Origin: Vandiemenella viatica
Taxonomy: Eukaryota; Arthropoda; Insecta; Orthoptera; Morabidae
DNA: 64,000 bases
NCBI GenBank assembly: GCA_031002005.1
Contig: CM061920.1
Location: forward strand, 48,586,610 to 48,650,609
Direction of reading: 5' to 3'
Shown in pieces: positions 10,704 to 22,208 of the stretch. The notes below the pieces were generated by a model. It ran no database searches. It saw only the letters and a list, made by a program, of their open reading frames with translations, and had not been told where the DNA came from. Position numbers and translations under genes: made by a program. Numbering within the stretch: position 1 is the stretch's first letter; each line of letters opens with the position of its first letter.

Positions 10704-12439
10704 TTAGTTGGCCTTATTGGCAACTGAGAAACCGAGTAGGAAGGATGCTTGGTATCGGTTTTAGTAGGTTACCCAAATAGATATTTCCCCCAAAAGATAA
10801 CACTATCAGGTGTAGAAGAGAATGTAACAATCACATTGGTAGTAGTCTCAATGTCGTACGAATTTTCTGAAGGAAGTTATGAGCAATCCTAAAATCCGAA
10901 CAGAGACGCTTTGGGGCAGTGATGACGCAACAGCAAGGAGGTTCATAGAGGAATGAAAGAATTATAGTAAACGAATTAAGACACGGGGATGAAAGAATCG
11001 GATCTTGGTTTAGAAGTACAAAATATGGTTTCAAACGGAATTTAGAGTAAATATGACGAATTTTAAGGTACTTTTTCAATAATGGAAAAATTAGTAAGTC
11101 GAGAATAAAATATGTAGTTAAAAGAAAATTACGTCAGATTAAATGTCTTCTTGTGAAAAGGTAATGACAGCAGTTTGAGATCGGTGAGTTGAGTGGAAGT
11201 ATTTTAAAAGTAATTTCAAAGTGAAATCTGTTAAAGCAGAATGTATGGAATAGGTAGAGGCAAAGATCGAGAAAAGTCAAGGAAAAAAAAACTAGACAAA
11301 ACACCTGGGAGGCACCCTATTTTTATGAAAGCGCAATTTTTTTAAGTAAATTTGGCAGAGACTTTTATCAAAACAACGAACTCTCAATATAAGATATTTA
11401 ATTTCAAAGTATTTAATCTGGATTCTATTATGGCCGCCTAGGAGGGACGGAAACTTTGAGAGGCAATATCTTTTTAAGGAGAAGTTTTTAGAAGGTAGTG
11501 AGACACACCAAATTAATCATCAAAATATGTAGAATTTCTGAAGATTAGAACAAACATGCTAGAACAAATAGTTGGGACAAGAGATCTAGAAAATAGGTTT
11601 ATGGAACTTTCAAAATTAATATCAAAAATAGGAGAGCAGATATGAAAATTTTTATAAGGATAGAAAATGCTTAGAATGGTGAACTCTACGGTATTACAAA
11701 GTTTCATGGAAATGGGAAAAACTCGTGGGAGAAGCCTTTGTGAGCCGACATGTTAGAAAGAAAGGGTCGAGAGAGAGAGAGTGTAGAGGGACGCCAGAAG
11801 GAATGGAAAATTCCATCAGGGATAGCGTGGCTTGGGGGAGCCTATAAAAGAAATCTGAGGCGTGACCTCGGTCGCATAAGTCTCAAACTGGTTAGAGGGT
11901 GAGCGTGTGAATTCTGGGCGGGCGTTATAGTCAAGGACAGCGGTGTCTGTATCGCGTGGTGTCGAGTAGCGTAGACCAGTCATGAAGAACCAGACTTAGA
12001 ATATTCGTAGACAGCAACTCTAATATTGAAATGGATCATTGACTTAACGAACTCCTTTTCCCTAATTTAAATTTGTCAATTAGCATGATTTCATCTGAGG
12101 TTTTGAGTGGAGTGAACTCTTATTGTGTCTGAATGGAGTGTAGATACTTATCGTGGCATTAATCTGCAATTTTCGGAATGAAGTCTTTCTGGTAACAATT
12201 CCTGTTGTCAGAGTAAAGATGTCTTTGAACTTTGAACAATAAAATAATAGACTTTAAAATCTGTGTTGAGAACCATCTTTTGATATTACCCTTCATTGGA
12301 AAATCCCATTATTAAAACCATATGGGTTGGCGGCCGGTCTAATTAAACATTGCAGAGAAGAAAGTATAGGAAAGAATTAAGTTTAGGATCATTGGGTCTC
12401 CTCTCCCCCCCCATATGAATTTTTTTTCCTACACCACAT
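10704..12439 (+). mobile_element. LTR-like insertion (possible solo LTR) inside LINE-A copy 3
   Basis: A 1.74 kb block with no similarity to LINE-A, bounded by TAAC on both sides (10700-10703 and 12440-12443). One TAAC restores the LINE-A alignment. It has a TATA box (CCTATAAAAG, about 11843), a GC-richer leader after it and an AATAAA signal (about 12239), the order expected for U3-R-U5. No gag/pol frame is present. The ends are not the usual TG...CA, so this could instead be another class of element carrying a promoter and polyadenylation signal. Confidence 0.35.
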
Positions 12440-12500
12440 TAACAGTGTAGCACTAGATGTTTCAAAGGCTTTTGACAGAATGATCAATAAAATGGTAGTA

Positions 12501-12865
12501 AATAAGAAAAGAAAGGGAAATTAACCCACCACATACCAAAGTGGACGGCTGCGATGAGAGGGAATACTTATGCTGGCAAACAAATACAAAATATTTCAGC
12601 ATCTGCCTTGTTCACTAGTAGAAAACCGGGCCATTAAGCTCGGTACGTGTGTACACAACGAACATTACCTAATAACGTTGTGTACACACGTACCGAGCCT
12701 AATGGCCTGGTTTTCTACTAGTGAACAAGGCAGATGCCGAAATATTGTATAGTTGTTTGTCAGCATAAGTATTCCCTCTCATCGCACTTTGGTATCTGGT
12801 CGGTTAATTTCCCTTTCTTTTCTTATTTATATCACCTAGAAGCTGCTCCCATTTCACTTAGTTTC
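12501..12865. repeat. Penelope-type terminal repeat, snapback pair 1
   Basis: Left arm 12501-12660 and right arm 12676-12827 are near-perfect reverse complements with a 15 base loop. The right arm has the family signature CAGATGCCGAAATATTG and ends in TTTCCCTTTCTTTTCTTATT. The tail to about 12865 (ATATCACCTAGAAGCTGC...) matches the tail of the 57.3 kb pair. It interrupts LINE-A between motif A and motif B. Confidence 0.75.
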
Positions 12866-13917
12866 ATCAGGAAATAAGGTAAAAACTATTGGGATGAGTA
12901 AGAAAGTGATTTGTTGGGTAAAGAAATTGTAAACGCTAGAAAACAAAAATTAGGGTAGGAATTCTTAAAAGCAATAAAACAATGTGTTAGAGTAGGAAAT
13001 AAATTATCAAAAGAGGTGGAAGTAAATATGGGAGTGCCACAGGTTAGTGTATTGGGACCATTGTTGTTCATTATTCTATTGAATGACTGTGTTGATGGGT
13101 TACGGTCAAAATTTATTTTGCAGATGATATAATGGTATGCAATAGGATCAAAATAGGTTAAGACTGTGAACAGCTGTAGGGTGACCTGAATAAAATATCT
13201 AAATGGGTAGGTCATCATGGAATGAAGATAAATGCCAAGAAGAGTCAGCTTATAAGGTACACAGATAAGAAAACTAAAGGTAAATTATGAAAATAGTGTG
13301 GGGTCAGAATTGTTTGTTGAAAGATTGAAGTGTAAATATCTTGGCATAACGTTTGATAACAAACTCAATTAGGCAGAGCACATTGGGCAGGTGGTAGGAA
13401 AAGATTACAAAATTCTTCATAGACTGGAGAGGGTGATGAGAGGATGTACCAGAGAAGTTAGGGAGTTGGGTTACAAAACTTTGGTCAAACCATTGGTTGA
13501 CTATGATGGTGTAGTTTGGGACCCACAGTTTGGTTATCAAATACAGGAGTTGGAAGAAGAGCAGCTAGATTTGTTTGTGGAAATTATCGCAGTACCAGGT
13601 TCGTAACTGAAATGATAAGGAAGCTGGATTTGGACTCATTTAAGGAAAGGAGGAAGGTGCAGCGAGTGTTGGGAATGTACAAGGCATATGTTGGTGATGG
13701 GGCTTGGAGAGATATTGGTCAAAGAATTAGGAACAGTGCATGGAAGGGGAAAGGCGAACATGACCACAAGCTTGTGCTCGATTTCATGCGTAAGGGAGTG
13801 GGAAAATTTTCTTTTGTTGGTAAATGTGTCAGGCATTCGAACAAATTACCAAGTGTAGTGATGAATAATTTTCCAAAAGCTCTTAAGGAATTTAAAATTA
13901 GTCTATCTGAACAGTAA
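12866..13917 (+). pseudogene. LINE-A RT C-terminal half, copy 3
   Basis: Contains a diverged motif B region (SKEVEVNMGVPQVSVLGPLLFI), FADDIMV (motif C), the AKKSQLI...KYLGITF segment and the thumb/C-terminal region. The longest frame (13516-13917) reads FGYQI...RLDLDSFKERRKVQRVLGMYKAY to a stop after KEFKISLSEQ. The 3' UTR with hairpin follows. Frame changes and stops are scattered through it. Confidence 0.7.
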
Positions 13918-14002
13918 ATGGGGGCGGAATTCAAAATTCAATTATAAAAGAAAATTTATATATATATTAAAGGAGTAATTACATGACTAGGGAAATTGCC
14001 AC

Positions 14003-14018
14003 TGGGGTGTTGACTCCA
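14003..14018 (+). repeat. LINE-A 3'-terminal hairpin, copy 3
   Basis: TGGGGT-GTTG-ACTCCA. The stem is kept although its bases differ from those in the copies at 31555 (TGGAGC-GTTA-GCTCCA) and 17151 (TGGAGC-ATTA-GCTCCA). Confidence 0.6.
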
Positions 14019-14299
14019 TTGCAATTAAACTAAAAATAATTAAAAGATTTTTAGGAAAAACCGCAAAGATTATTCTGAAATCCCTGCATATAGTTTAATT
14101 GCATTTATATACCTTAGTTTATCATCATTAAAAATGTGTCATCTTTATGTTTTGTTAACTTTTATAAATGTTCTGATACAATATTTTAAAATCAAAATTT
14201 ATTTATTCATAACTTTTGCATTTCTTGACAATCATAAGAAATACCTACTTTCGGTTCATATGTTTTGCACAAAAGACTAGAGCCTTACAAAAATCTGCC

Positions 14300-14365
14300 G
14301 CCCGGAGCCTTGCAATGGTTAAGGCCACCACTGGACTCCAGATATTGGTTTCATGTCCGTCACCA
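14300..14365 (+). repeat. possible tRNA-derived SINE head fragment
   Basis: GCAATGGTTAAGG resembles an A box, and GGTTTCATGTCC about 35 bases later resembles a decayed B box. It is too short and diverged to assign to a family, and it has no intact tRNA fold. Confidence 0.25.
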
Positions 14366-14499
14366 TCAGATGTTAAAGATTCGATAAGAAAAACTTCAAT
14401 GATTTTAGAGATGAATCAGTTCCCTTACTTCTAACATACTAATAGGCAGCAACTTAATAATAATAAGAATATCAGTTCCAAAATTGATTTCTAGTTTCA

Positions 14500-14985
14500 A
14501 AGATTGAAAAAAAAATATTTACTCGCATTATGGGTACCAAACACATGAGGAGAGGGTACGAGGGAGATCTGCTATGATTTGTATGTGGAAATTGCTGTAC
14601 AGCATAAACAGTAACTAATTTGATAAAGAAGCTGGGTTGATAGTCATCTGAAGGCAGGAGTAAGGACTTCTGGGAGTGTACAAGGTGTATATTACTGATG
14701 AGACCAAGATGGATATTGGCAGAGGAATTAGAACTTGCAAGAACTTTTTTCATGTTTAAGGAAGTCAAAATTTTCTTTTGCAGCTTAGTGAGTCAGAAAT
14801 TGCAATAAGTTTCTAAGGAAAATGCTGACTATCTTACCACAACCACATAAAAAAATTGAAAATTATAATTTATAGAAATAGGAAGCAGTTTAAGAATTTA
14901 AGACAAAATTTCATGAAATACAGATGAGCATGTAAATTTCTACCAAGGCACATGGCTCCATCACAATTAAATAAATAAAAAATTG
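14500..14985 (+). mobile_element. LINE-A copy 4, highly decayed 3' end
   Basis: Matches the last part of LINE-A ORF2 and the 3' UTR (KAYVTDE-like region at about 14680). It ends in GGCTCCATCACAATTAAATAAA at 14953-14974, the family 3' end, with the left side of the hairpin lost. There are no usable frames. Confidence 0.6.
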
Positions 14986-15439
14986 AGACTTGTTGACCTT
15001 GAAAAAGTAGACTGTGTATTTTTAATTATAGGGAAACCGTCATACAAACCAAAAAGCATTCAAACTATATTAAAAAAATATATATCATTTACTGTCTAAA
15101 TTTTTCAATTTTAGGCTTTCAAACATCTTTTTTAGCAATCTTCATGCAAAAGTTAAGTGAAAATTACATTTAGAGGACACATCTTCATTTGCTTCGCTGA
15201 ACCACAATTCAGAATTTCACAGCATTGAGCCATTCTTCTAATGTAATGTAAATCTGAAAATCCTGTAAACCTACTATTTCTTTACTTCCATACTATGTTA
15301 AAATATTAACACCACAAAAGTAATTTAAGCTTCCATAAAAGTTTCTTGATAGATCATGCTGACAGATACAATAAACAAATCCATGTATTTTTGTGGGTAT
15401 TTATAAAAGAGCAAGTCAGTATTACTGACAACCACTAAC

Positions 15440-15522
15440 CTGTGAGAAGGTTCATCTGCTGTGACCAGAATAGCAACAAATGGCAACAGCAACAAAGCTG
15501 GCGGGGGCCAGCGGTCGGCCAT
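15440..15522 (-). CDS. first coding exon with signal peptide, unidentified secreted or membrane protein
   Basis: The Met codon at 15520-15522 opens a short frame: MADRWPPP, then a hydrophobic core ALLLLPFVAILVTA, then DEPSH. It ends at a good 5' splice site (CAG|GTTAGT) at 15440/15439 with 2 nt of a split codon. A hydrophobic N-terminus with a small-residue end (VTA) is a classic signal peptide, so the product probably enters the secretory pathway. The GC content is higher than the flanks, and a GC-richer presumed 5' UTR lies at 15523 to about 15700. Downstream exons (below 15440) were not recognised; they may lie outside the window. It could be a chance frame, but codon content, donor site and signal peptide agree. 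Confidence 0.45.
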
Positions 15523-15739
15523 AGTGAACCGAAGGTCTCCCGGCACAGAGTGTTGTGCTGCAGTGTAAACCAAGCCATTTAGTGGCTGTGGCAGGAACAG
15601 GAAGGCAGATAATCAACCCAGCGCCAATTATCTTGGCCCCACCTGACTTCAGTCGCAGGAAACTTTCCCACAGCTTTAGCCTTTTTGCAAATGGATAATG
15701 TGACGGTAACAAAATATACTTCATTTCATTGTTCACTAT

Positions 15740-17100
15740 TAGTATACTAATTTATCTATACATAAAGACAGTAAGATGAGTAATGTAGAGGATATTTGTG
15801 AGGGAAAAAATAATTTGGAACAATAGATTTCTGTATGAGCTATAGAAATTGGACTCTGTAATAAAAATATTTTAATTTTATTTAACTGTAACTGGAATCA
15901 ATGGGTGCAAAAAAATAACAGTAAAAAATGTTATGGTGTAATATAGGAGATGTATGAATTATATCTCAGTAAGCTCAAAGTATTAATATCAATGTATTGA
16001 TTGGAAATAAAAATGCCTATATGTGTTTTCACACTTCTAAGGAGTCCTTTATTATTTGTTCAGACATCTGAGAAATAATAACTGAGCTACCCTTAGTTTA
16101 ATATATCAGATCTCTTCTTCTTCATAGAAACGTCTAGTTAAAGAACAATAGGTTTCTGAAGTATAATGTCATCAGTTTGTGAGGCAATAGCAGTATAGTA
16201 TCATGTACTTCTACAGTTTTTTTTATTAAATTTCTAAACATGTTGCTTCTGCTTTAATGCAAATGAAAATTGGTATTAAATGATGGCTGAAACATTTACA
16301 ACAGATTGAAATAAAATTTGATGTCATATGACATTAAAATTACAATTGAGATAAGTAAAAATGTGTTTAAAGGTATGAAATTATTTTGCACTATTTTGAA
16401 GATGGTCTCATAAAGGATGGTTTGTGACAAAAAAAGGCAAGCATGCATTTTCTGGAGATGAGAAATTTCTTTGCAGATTAGTTTTAAACATAATTAATTG
16501 TTTCATTTCTTAATAAAAACAATGATACTAGTCTGCATTAATACAGGGTTAAGGAAATCAAGTAATTGCATTTTACAAGTCCATTAGTTATTTGAAAGAA
16601 ACCTACAAAACTGTACACAATGTTGTAGATAAAGTTCAGTGTATGTTTGAATTAATGTCTGTGTAAAATGCAAATAGTAACTCCCAGTATTGTGGATTCA
16701 TTGGAAAATTATTGTTAAATCAATATCTCCAACACTTCAATAAAACATAAAAATAATAGATACTATTATGAATAAACATGTTTAAACAATTATAAAAAAT
16801 TAGTAGCACAGAATAAATCCTTAGTTTTGTTGTAAAAGTACCATAGTTCTTCATGTCATAATGAGTTTTGCTGATTAGGCCTCATTTTCATCAATACACT
16901 GTATATATACATTTTAAACTTTGATAGTGAAAGTTATGATTTAATCATTTTTCCTATTCAATTTTTATTATTGATCAGAATACCAGTCTTTTAAGTCATA
17001 TCAAAATCCATGTAATTTATTTTTGGGGAATATTAATACAAGTTAAGGTAGTTTTAAAAAGCTTGAGATTTAATTTAAATATATATATTATATACACAGT
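15740..17100. other. AT-rich non-coding DNA, nothing recognised
   Basis: No frames with motifs, no inverted ends and no repeats of known type. It is probably upstream or intergenic sequence of the minus-strand exon at 15440. Confidence 0.5.
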
Positions 17101-17104
17101 AGGC

Positions 17105-17195
17105 ATATATATATATAAAGGTGTAACTAGATTACTAGGGGAAATGTGAATGGAGCATTAGCTCCATCACAATTAAAAATTAATAAATTTATTTT
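17105..17195 (+). mobile_element. LINE-A copy 5, 3' end only
   Basis: A short 3' fragment: GTAACTAGATTACTAGGGGA followed by the hairpin TGGAGC-ATTA-GCTCCA (17151-17166) and ATCACAATTAAAAATTAAT. It matches the 3' end at 31530-31590. Confidence 0.7.
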
Positions 17196-19240
17196 CAAGG
17201 ACTGAGTAGTACCAATATTTCAGTCACCATTAACATACTTTTCATTTGAAATATTTATGAATTTTTTAATTTCATACAAATATTCACCTCATATAACTTT
17301 GGAAAGTAACTATTAATATAATAATAGTAGAAAAATGGTAGATGTCATAAAGGGTATGAAGAGGGAGAATCTACATATTCACTTTTGGTGTTTGTCTTTT
17401 TAAAAACTCTGTTTTATTTTAGTCTGGCAGTTAAATAAATATGCTATATAATAACCATAAAAATATATATATATTTTTATTGCCATTTTACCTGCAGTTA
17501 CAAATTTTTAGTGACCAGGTTCCTGATGCCACATAATATAAATTACACTTATGCTGGTTTCGCACACTTTAAAATTAATCAAGGTTGTACAAAATGGTTC
17601 CAATGTTTTAGTCCAAACTAAAAATCATACCCTGTCAATTAACTGAATTCTAATGGGAGTGGGTAAACAATCTTGCTTATATTTCATTATATTTTTTAAT
17701 ATATAAACTAGGCTTAGTTCATGTTTCTGATGAATTTCACTATTTGTCACAGATATTACATTTATAGAAAATATGTATGATAGTTTTGTTTTCTAACAAT
17801 TTAGTGGGATTAAAAAATCCAGTGCTAAAAATGGACTTGCATTTGTAACTGAAATACTTCAGTCACAAACATACTCCTAAACAATCAGGTGCATTGCACT
17901 TAAATGTGTTCCATTTTACTATTGATAAACTAAAGCCATGCTATCTTCAACTAAAGCCACATCCTTTTGATGTTACACAAGCACACACACATTTCCTGCC
18001 TACCAGATAAATGCAGGTCTTGTTGTGATAAACTTTCTAAGAAAGTATTATGATAGTCAGTAAACTCCTTCTCTCTTGTCACACATTAATAAATAGTAAA
18101 GTCAAACTGTTTCATTATATGTATAATGTTTATTTGTAAATAGTATTATGGATTTACAGAAGTTTAAAAATATAAATTTTGATTTTCAACAATTCATCAA
18201 ATTAAAGGCATCAAAAAAGTCACACTGAGGCTACTAGACATAATAGTAGTCTGACGGTTACACATTATTGTCAACTTTTTAGTAATAAAGATCTTAACTG
18301 TTTAAAATTTCACATATTTCTCTCATTTAAGAGCATGAGCCAGATCAGATTTAATCATTTATGTATTTAATTTAAATCCATTTATTTAGAATTCACATTC
18401 TACATTTACGTATTACAATTAACTACCAGTTCATAACATTGTAATATGAACAGATTTTGAAATTATTTTGATATTTAGTTATTGGCCCCTTAGAATCATA
18501 TATATTGCACAGTATAATTGATATGGGATAAGTAAAAAAGCCTGTACACACACACACACACACACACACACATTTAAGCTATTCTGTACAAGTTTGATAA
18601 TTACAAAAAAAAAAGAGTTATAATTACAAATGTAAAAGTATTTTTTGCTAAGTACCTTAATGGTAAACACTGCAGCATTTTCTTATTTGTTCGCTAAATC
18701 ATATAAATAATGATAAAGACATTATAAATGTAAATTCAGATATTCACATTAATTACTTTATTTAATACATTTCAAATATTGTTTTACAGAGTAAAAGGAA
18801 TAGTATTGAAGACTTGACATCAACAATTTTTTAAAACAATAATACTAAAATTTTAAAAAGGAACAATTTTTATACTATTGACTTATTAGGTTTACCCTTA
18901 AACAAATACATTCAATATTTATGAGTCTACATAAGTCCTTTTATTGATTTTATCATACTCACTTCTAACTGTTCATGCTCCTGAACACAAGAGACTTTTA
19001 ACATTTTCTTTGATTGCTGGAATCTTTTTATATATATATATACCTAAATATGAAAGAAAGATTTACACATTCTCAAGATAGTACTAAATAATCTTTCAAA
19101 TGAGCAGTAATTATAAATCAAGATTTCATAATATGCCTGTAACATGACATTTATTTTAGGTTGATATAATGATTAAGGTATTTGACATTTCTGAAAAGCT
19201 AATCCATAATGTACCAATTAAGATTTCAGAATTGATAGGA
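17196..19240. other. AT-rich non-coding DNA with a (CA)n microsatellite
   Basis: No gene or element recognised. A (AC)n run lies at 18546-18571. Several short ATATAT runs occur. Confidence 0.5.
18546..18571. repeat. (AC)n microsatellite
   Basis: Thirteen uninterrupted AC units. Confidence 0.9.
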
Positions 19241-19242
19241 TA

Positions 19243-20055
19243 GGGAAAAAATACCCATCACTTACCACAAATGGAGGCAGGAGGGCAAGAAGGACACTTT
19301 TTTTTTTTAAATAATAAAAAAAGCAACCAAATTGCACAATATTTCGACATGAGCCTTAATCATGAATATTCATTCATGTGACAGGTCAGGATGTGGGGGT
19401 GGGGGGATAAGGTTGACCAGAGATAAAAGTGGAACAAAGTTATCTTTGTAATTTCAAACGTTATTATTAAAATTTTATTTAGATCAGTTATAGGCGAAAA
19501 TAAATGCATATAGAAACATATATAAAAAAGTGTAATTTGAGTAAATGAAATATACATATATAAGTAACTGATTGTAAAATGAAATGAAAGATAGTAAGTG
19601 AAGGTTTAGTGTAGGTTTAGGCCAGGGGTGTGTCTGGTGTCCAGGATATGTTGGTAGGCTAGTTCCCATCCGCGGAGTTCTGAAGGGGTGGTGATGTTTG
19701 GAAAAACTCTAACAGCTCTAACTGTGAATCAGGTGTTGAGGTTGTTTGAATCATGTGAGTTGGCATGAATTGCCTGCCACTGGATGGTCGGGGTTGGAAG
19801 TATAAACTTTTTGCCTGTGCCCATTCATTCTGTAGTAGAGTTGTTGAGTGGTGAGACCAATGTAGGAGGCAGTGCAATGGAGGCAGGTCAGTTGGTAAAA
19901 AAGGTGAGTGGTAGCACATGTTGCATGTCCAATAATGGGAAAGGATTCTCCCGTGACAGGATTAGAGTAAGTGGTGGTGGCGGCATGTTTTACAGCAGGG
20001 TGTGTTACAAAGGAAAGATCCCTGTGGGTCCTTGTTCTGAGCGTTACCAATAATA
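19243..20055 (-). mobile_element. Penelope-like element A, 3' half, minus strand
   Basis: Contains the GIY-YIG endonuclease at its 5' side and a 3' UTR of about 250 bases. The terminal-repeat arm (19243-19400) with the family signature AATATTTCG...ATGAGCCTTAATCATGAAT (given strand) forms the 3' end. This piece is the physical link between Penelope coding sequence and the snapback repeats elsewhere in the window. It meets an oppositely oriented Penelope 5' half at about 20055. Confidence 0.75.
19600..20055 (-). pseudogene. Penelope-like GIY-YIG endonuclease domain
   Basis: In the frame 20050-19751 the protein reads TTYSNPVTGESFPIIGHATC, then HLFYQLTCLHC, ASYIGLTTQQLYYRMNGHR and DHPVA. This is the C-x2-C-type finger plus the GIY-YIG motif (here FYQ and YIG), with Arg and His of the R-x-N-x-H-R block. 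After a frame change near 19690 it ends in LRGWELAYQHILDTRHTPGL. In Penelope elements this C-terminal nuclease cleaves the target to prime reverse transcription. The RT part is missing on this strand, so the piece is a fragment. Confidence 0.75.
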
Positions 20056-21540
20056 CTCGTACAGTATCAATACTGAGGGCGCCATCCCAGTTAACCTCAC
20101 TTTTTGTAGTATTAATTCATTACATACACATTTCTACACTTTCGCTGCCGTTTTCGTTACTGGCCAGTTCAATATTGTGTCGGAGCAGTAACCCAGTACT
20201 ATTTCTTTCCTTAGCTGTTTTTATAGCGTTTTCTCCCCCCTGCATTATGTTTATATATTGTTGTCTTCCTTCACGTGGCTATCTCTAACCTACTGATCAC
20301 TATCTTCCTGACTGGTTGTGTGCTGTTGTTCTCCCTATAACCTTCTGTAGAAACATGTCTCCAATTGAACACTACCTGAAACAGTTCCGTTTTCACTCCA
20401 TCCACCTCGCTAGACTCCATTCCCATACACTTTTCCTTAAATCATGCCTCTCTTTTAACAAACCCCCCAATGGTCTGGCCATAAAACTACCTGTCTCTGG
20501 TTGCCACCCACAACTACACCTTTTGTTTTACACTATCCCTTACTCTCACCCATATTGTTCTCCAGCAATATGTACTAAAAGCCCACCAACATTGTAGTCA
20601 ACTTTCTTCCCTTCATAAGATTCTTTGTCTGTTGCATCCCTCCCCAACTCAACAGCTTAAATAAATTCTCACAGAGTGCAGACTTTTACAACAGAAATGT
20701 GCACAAAAACATCCGCATAAGCTATCCAATTTATTAAAGAGCTATCTTGTTCTAGGGCTGTCTCTTCCCTACCAACACCCCTCAAATATGCAGAACACAC
20801 ATTCTCCTCCCTTGACTGCCAAAGCCCCATGTCTTGCCCACATTTTTAATATACTACACCCATTCCCATTACCACCCACCCCTCACGCCACTGCCCCACT
20901 TGTGGATATACCACAATTGTTAGTGGTCAACCTCTCAGTCTGAACCACAACTCTCTATCCTATCCAAGGGACTTTCCTTCTCACCTGCTCCTAACTTCAA
21001 CCATGCTGCTCTGGTCCGGAACTCTCTTGCGTTCTGCCGCACACTCCGCTGGCGTTATCACTTTGCTACCACAACGGAGAGTGACCACCGCCGGGGCAAG
21101 ACTGACTCCAGCTTAGAGCAGATCAAACCACCATCTCAACTAGATCATCCTCCACTTCCACAAAATCACCCCCTTCTCCTTTTTCAAGACTTCCTCACAT
21201 CCACCCTATCCTCAAAATCTTTGCTCAACTCTATTCCCAACTTGAATAACCTCAGCCCTGCTGAAACTGGGCCATGAAAGAACTCTCCAGGAACAAAAAC
21301 ATCATAATCCTTCCAGCAGATAAGGGCTTCACCACCGTGGTAATGGACTGCAGTGACTACAATGCGGAAGCCCTTAAACAGCTTTCAGATACCAATACTT
21401 ACTGTCCACATGCCTCAGATCCCACTTCTTTCATTTGCCTTGAAATTCGATCCTTCCTGGACATCCTGGGCCCCTTACAAGGCCTCCCTTCAGAATCCTT
21501 ATCCCTTCTCACCCCTTAGAATCCCCACACACCCACCTTA
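20056..21540 (+). mobile_element. Penelope-like element A, 5' half, plus strand
   Basis: Head-to-head with the minus-strand piece. After about 280 bases of leader it carries the N-terminal region (MSPIEHYLKQFRFHSIHLARLH...KPPNGLAIKLPV, about 20354-20500). Then, with several stops, comes the start of the RT: KELSRNKNIIILPADKGFTTVVMDCSDYNAEALKQL at 21277-21385, followed by LSDTNTYCPHASDPTSF. ILPADKG...VVM is the diagnostic N-terminal Penelope RT motif. It stops at the mariner end at 21543. Confidence 0.75.
21274..21519 (+). pseudogene. Penelope RT N-terminal segment
   Basis: 81 codons carrying IIILPADKGFTTVVMD and the downstream LSDTNTYC block also seen in the copy at 26291-26776. The rest of the RT (core motifs) is not present. 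It is a truncated, non-functional fragment. Confidence 0.7.
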
Positions 21541-21542
21541 TA

Positions 21543-22208
21543 CAGGGTGAGGCATAATAAAGAGCAATTTTTAAAAGGCTGTTACGTAAAAACACTTTGT
21601 TTAAAAAATATATATATTATATAATAATCATAAAATACATGAAAAAGCATTTTCTGTAATAGTAAAACATCGGTTATTTTTTGAAGATAACTATGGTAAG
21701 ATGGCGTTGGTTTAGACACACATATTCCTCCAGCCAGACTTTGTAGTGACTCATCACATTGTGTAGCATTGCCAGTGGGATTTGAACAACTTCATGTTGA
21801 ATCTGCTCTTTCAGGGCTTCAATTGTTTGAGGAGGGTAATGTTGGTAAACTTTGCTTTTCAGATAACCCCACAAGAAAAAGTCACATGCTGTGAGGTTCG
21901 GTGAACAAGAGGGCCATGCAATATCTCCATTTTGGGTGATCACATGATTTGGAAACAAACGATTAACAATATTCGTGCTTAATCGAGCAATGTGGGAAGT
22001 TGCTCCATCCTGCTGGAAAAACGTTTCATCGTTCACTTCGTAATGTGAAAGTTGTGGAATAAAAAAGTTTTCCTACATGTCTGCATATCTCTGAACAGTG
22101 ACTGTTACAGCATTGCCAAGACTATCTTCAAAAAAGTATGGCCCTATGATCCCTAATGAAGACATGGCGTACCACACAGTAACTTTTGCAGAGTGCATGT
22201 TTCCTTAT
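21543..22208 (-). mobile_element. mariner M1 (DD41D-type), truncated
   Basis: The right end of the minus-strand element lies at 21543 with the terminal repeat CAGGGTGAGGCATAATAAAG, preceded by TA. The transposase C-terminal half follows. The 5' part is missing beyond about 22208. A distant match to the terminal repeat (ATTATGCCTCA, about 22503-22513) could be the decayed other end. Confidence 0.65.
21674..22185 (-). pseudogene. mariner M1 transposase catalytic half
   Basis: Upstream segment VWYAMSSLGIIGPYFFEDS (about 22170-22110) ends at an in-frame stop. It is followed by the frame 22036-21674 with FFQQDGATSHIAR (second catalytic Asp) and WPSCSPNLTACDFFLWGYLKS (third Asp). I count 41 residues between these two Asp, so it belongs to the DD41D group of the Tc1/mariner superfamily. 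The HTH DNA-binding half and the first Asp are missing. Not functional. Confidence 0.7.

Larger units (their letters stand above)
9605..14040 (+). mobile_element. LINE-A copy 3, carrying two nested insertions
   Basis: Starts in the endonuclease C-terminus (GCQGTEGISGHCVVMMDIRG), continues through the linker (9737-10191) and the RT N-terminus to about 10703. It is interrupted by an LTR-like insertion (10704-12439), continues at 12444-12500 (SVALDVSKAFDR, motif A), is interrupted by a Penelope-derived snapback (12501-12865) and runs on through motif B, FADDIMV (about 13120) and the thumb region. It ends in the 3' hairpin at 14003-14018. Order and spacing match the copy at 28230-31590 once the two insertions are set aside. 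Many stops show that it is inactive. Confidence 0.8.

Noticed and set aside
12501..12827. CRISPR-like or pre-miRNA hairpin
   Set aside because: A single long inverted pair shared with Penelope-type terminal repeats elsewhere in the window, far longer than a miRNA precursor; no spacer-repeat pattern.
15452..15736. 94-codon frame overlapping the signal-peptide exon in another frame
   Set aside because: The overlapping frame with signal peptide and splice donor explains the GC-rich island better; this one runs through the donor site.
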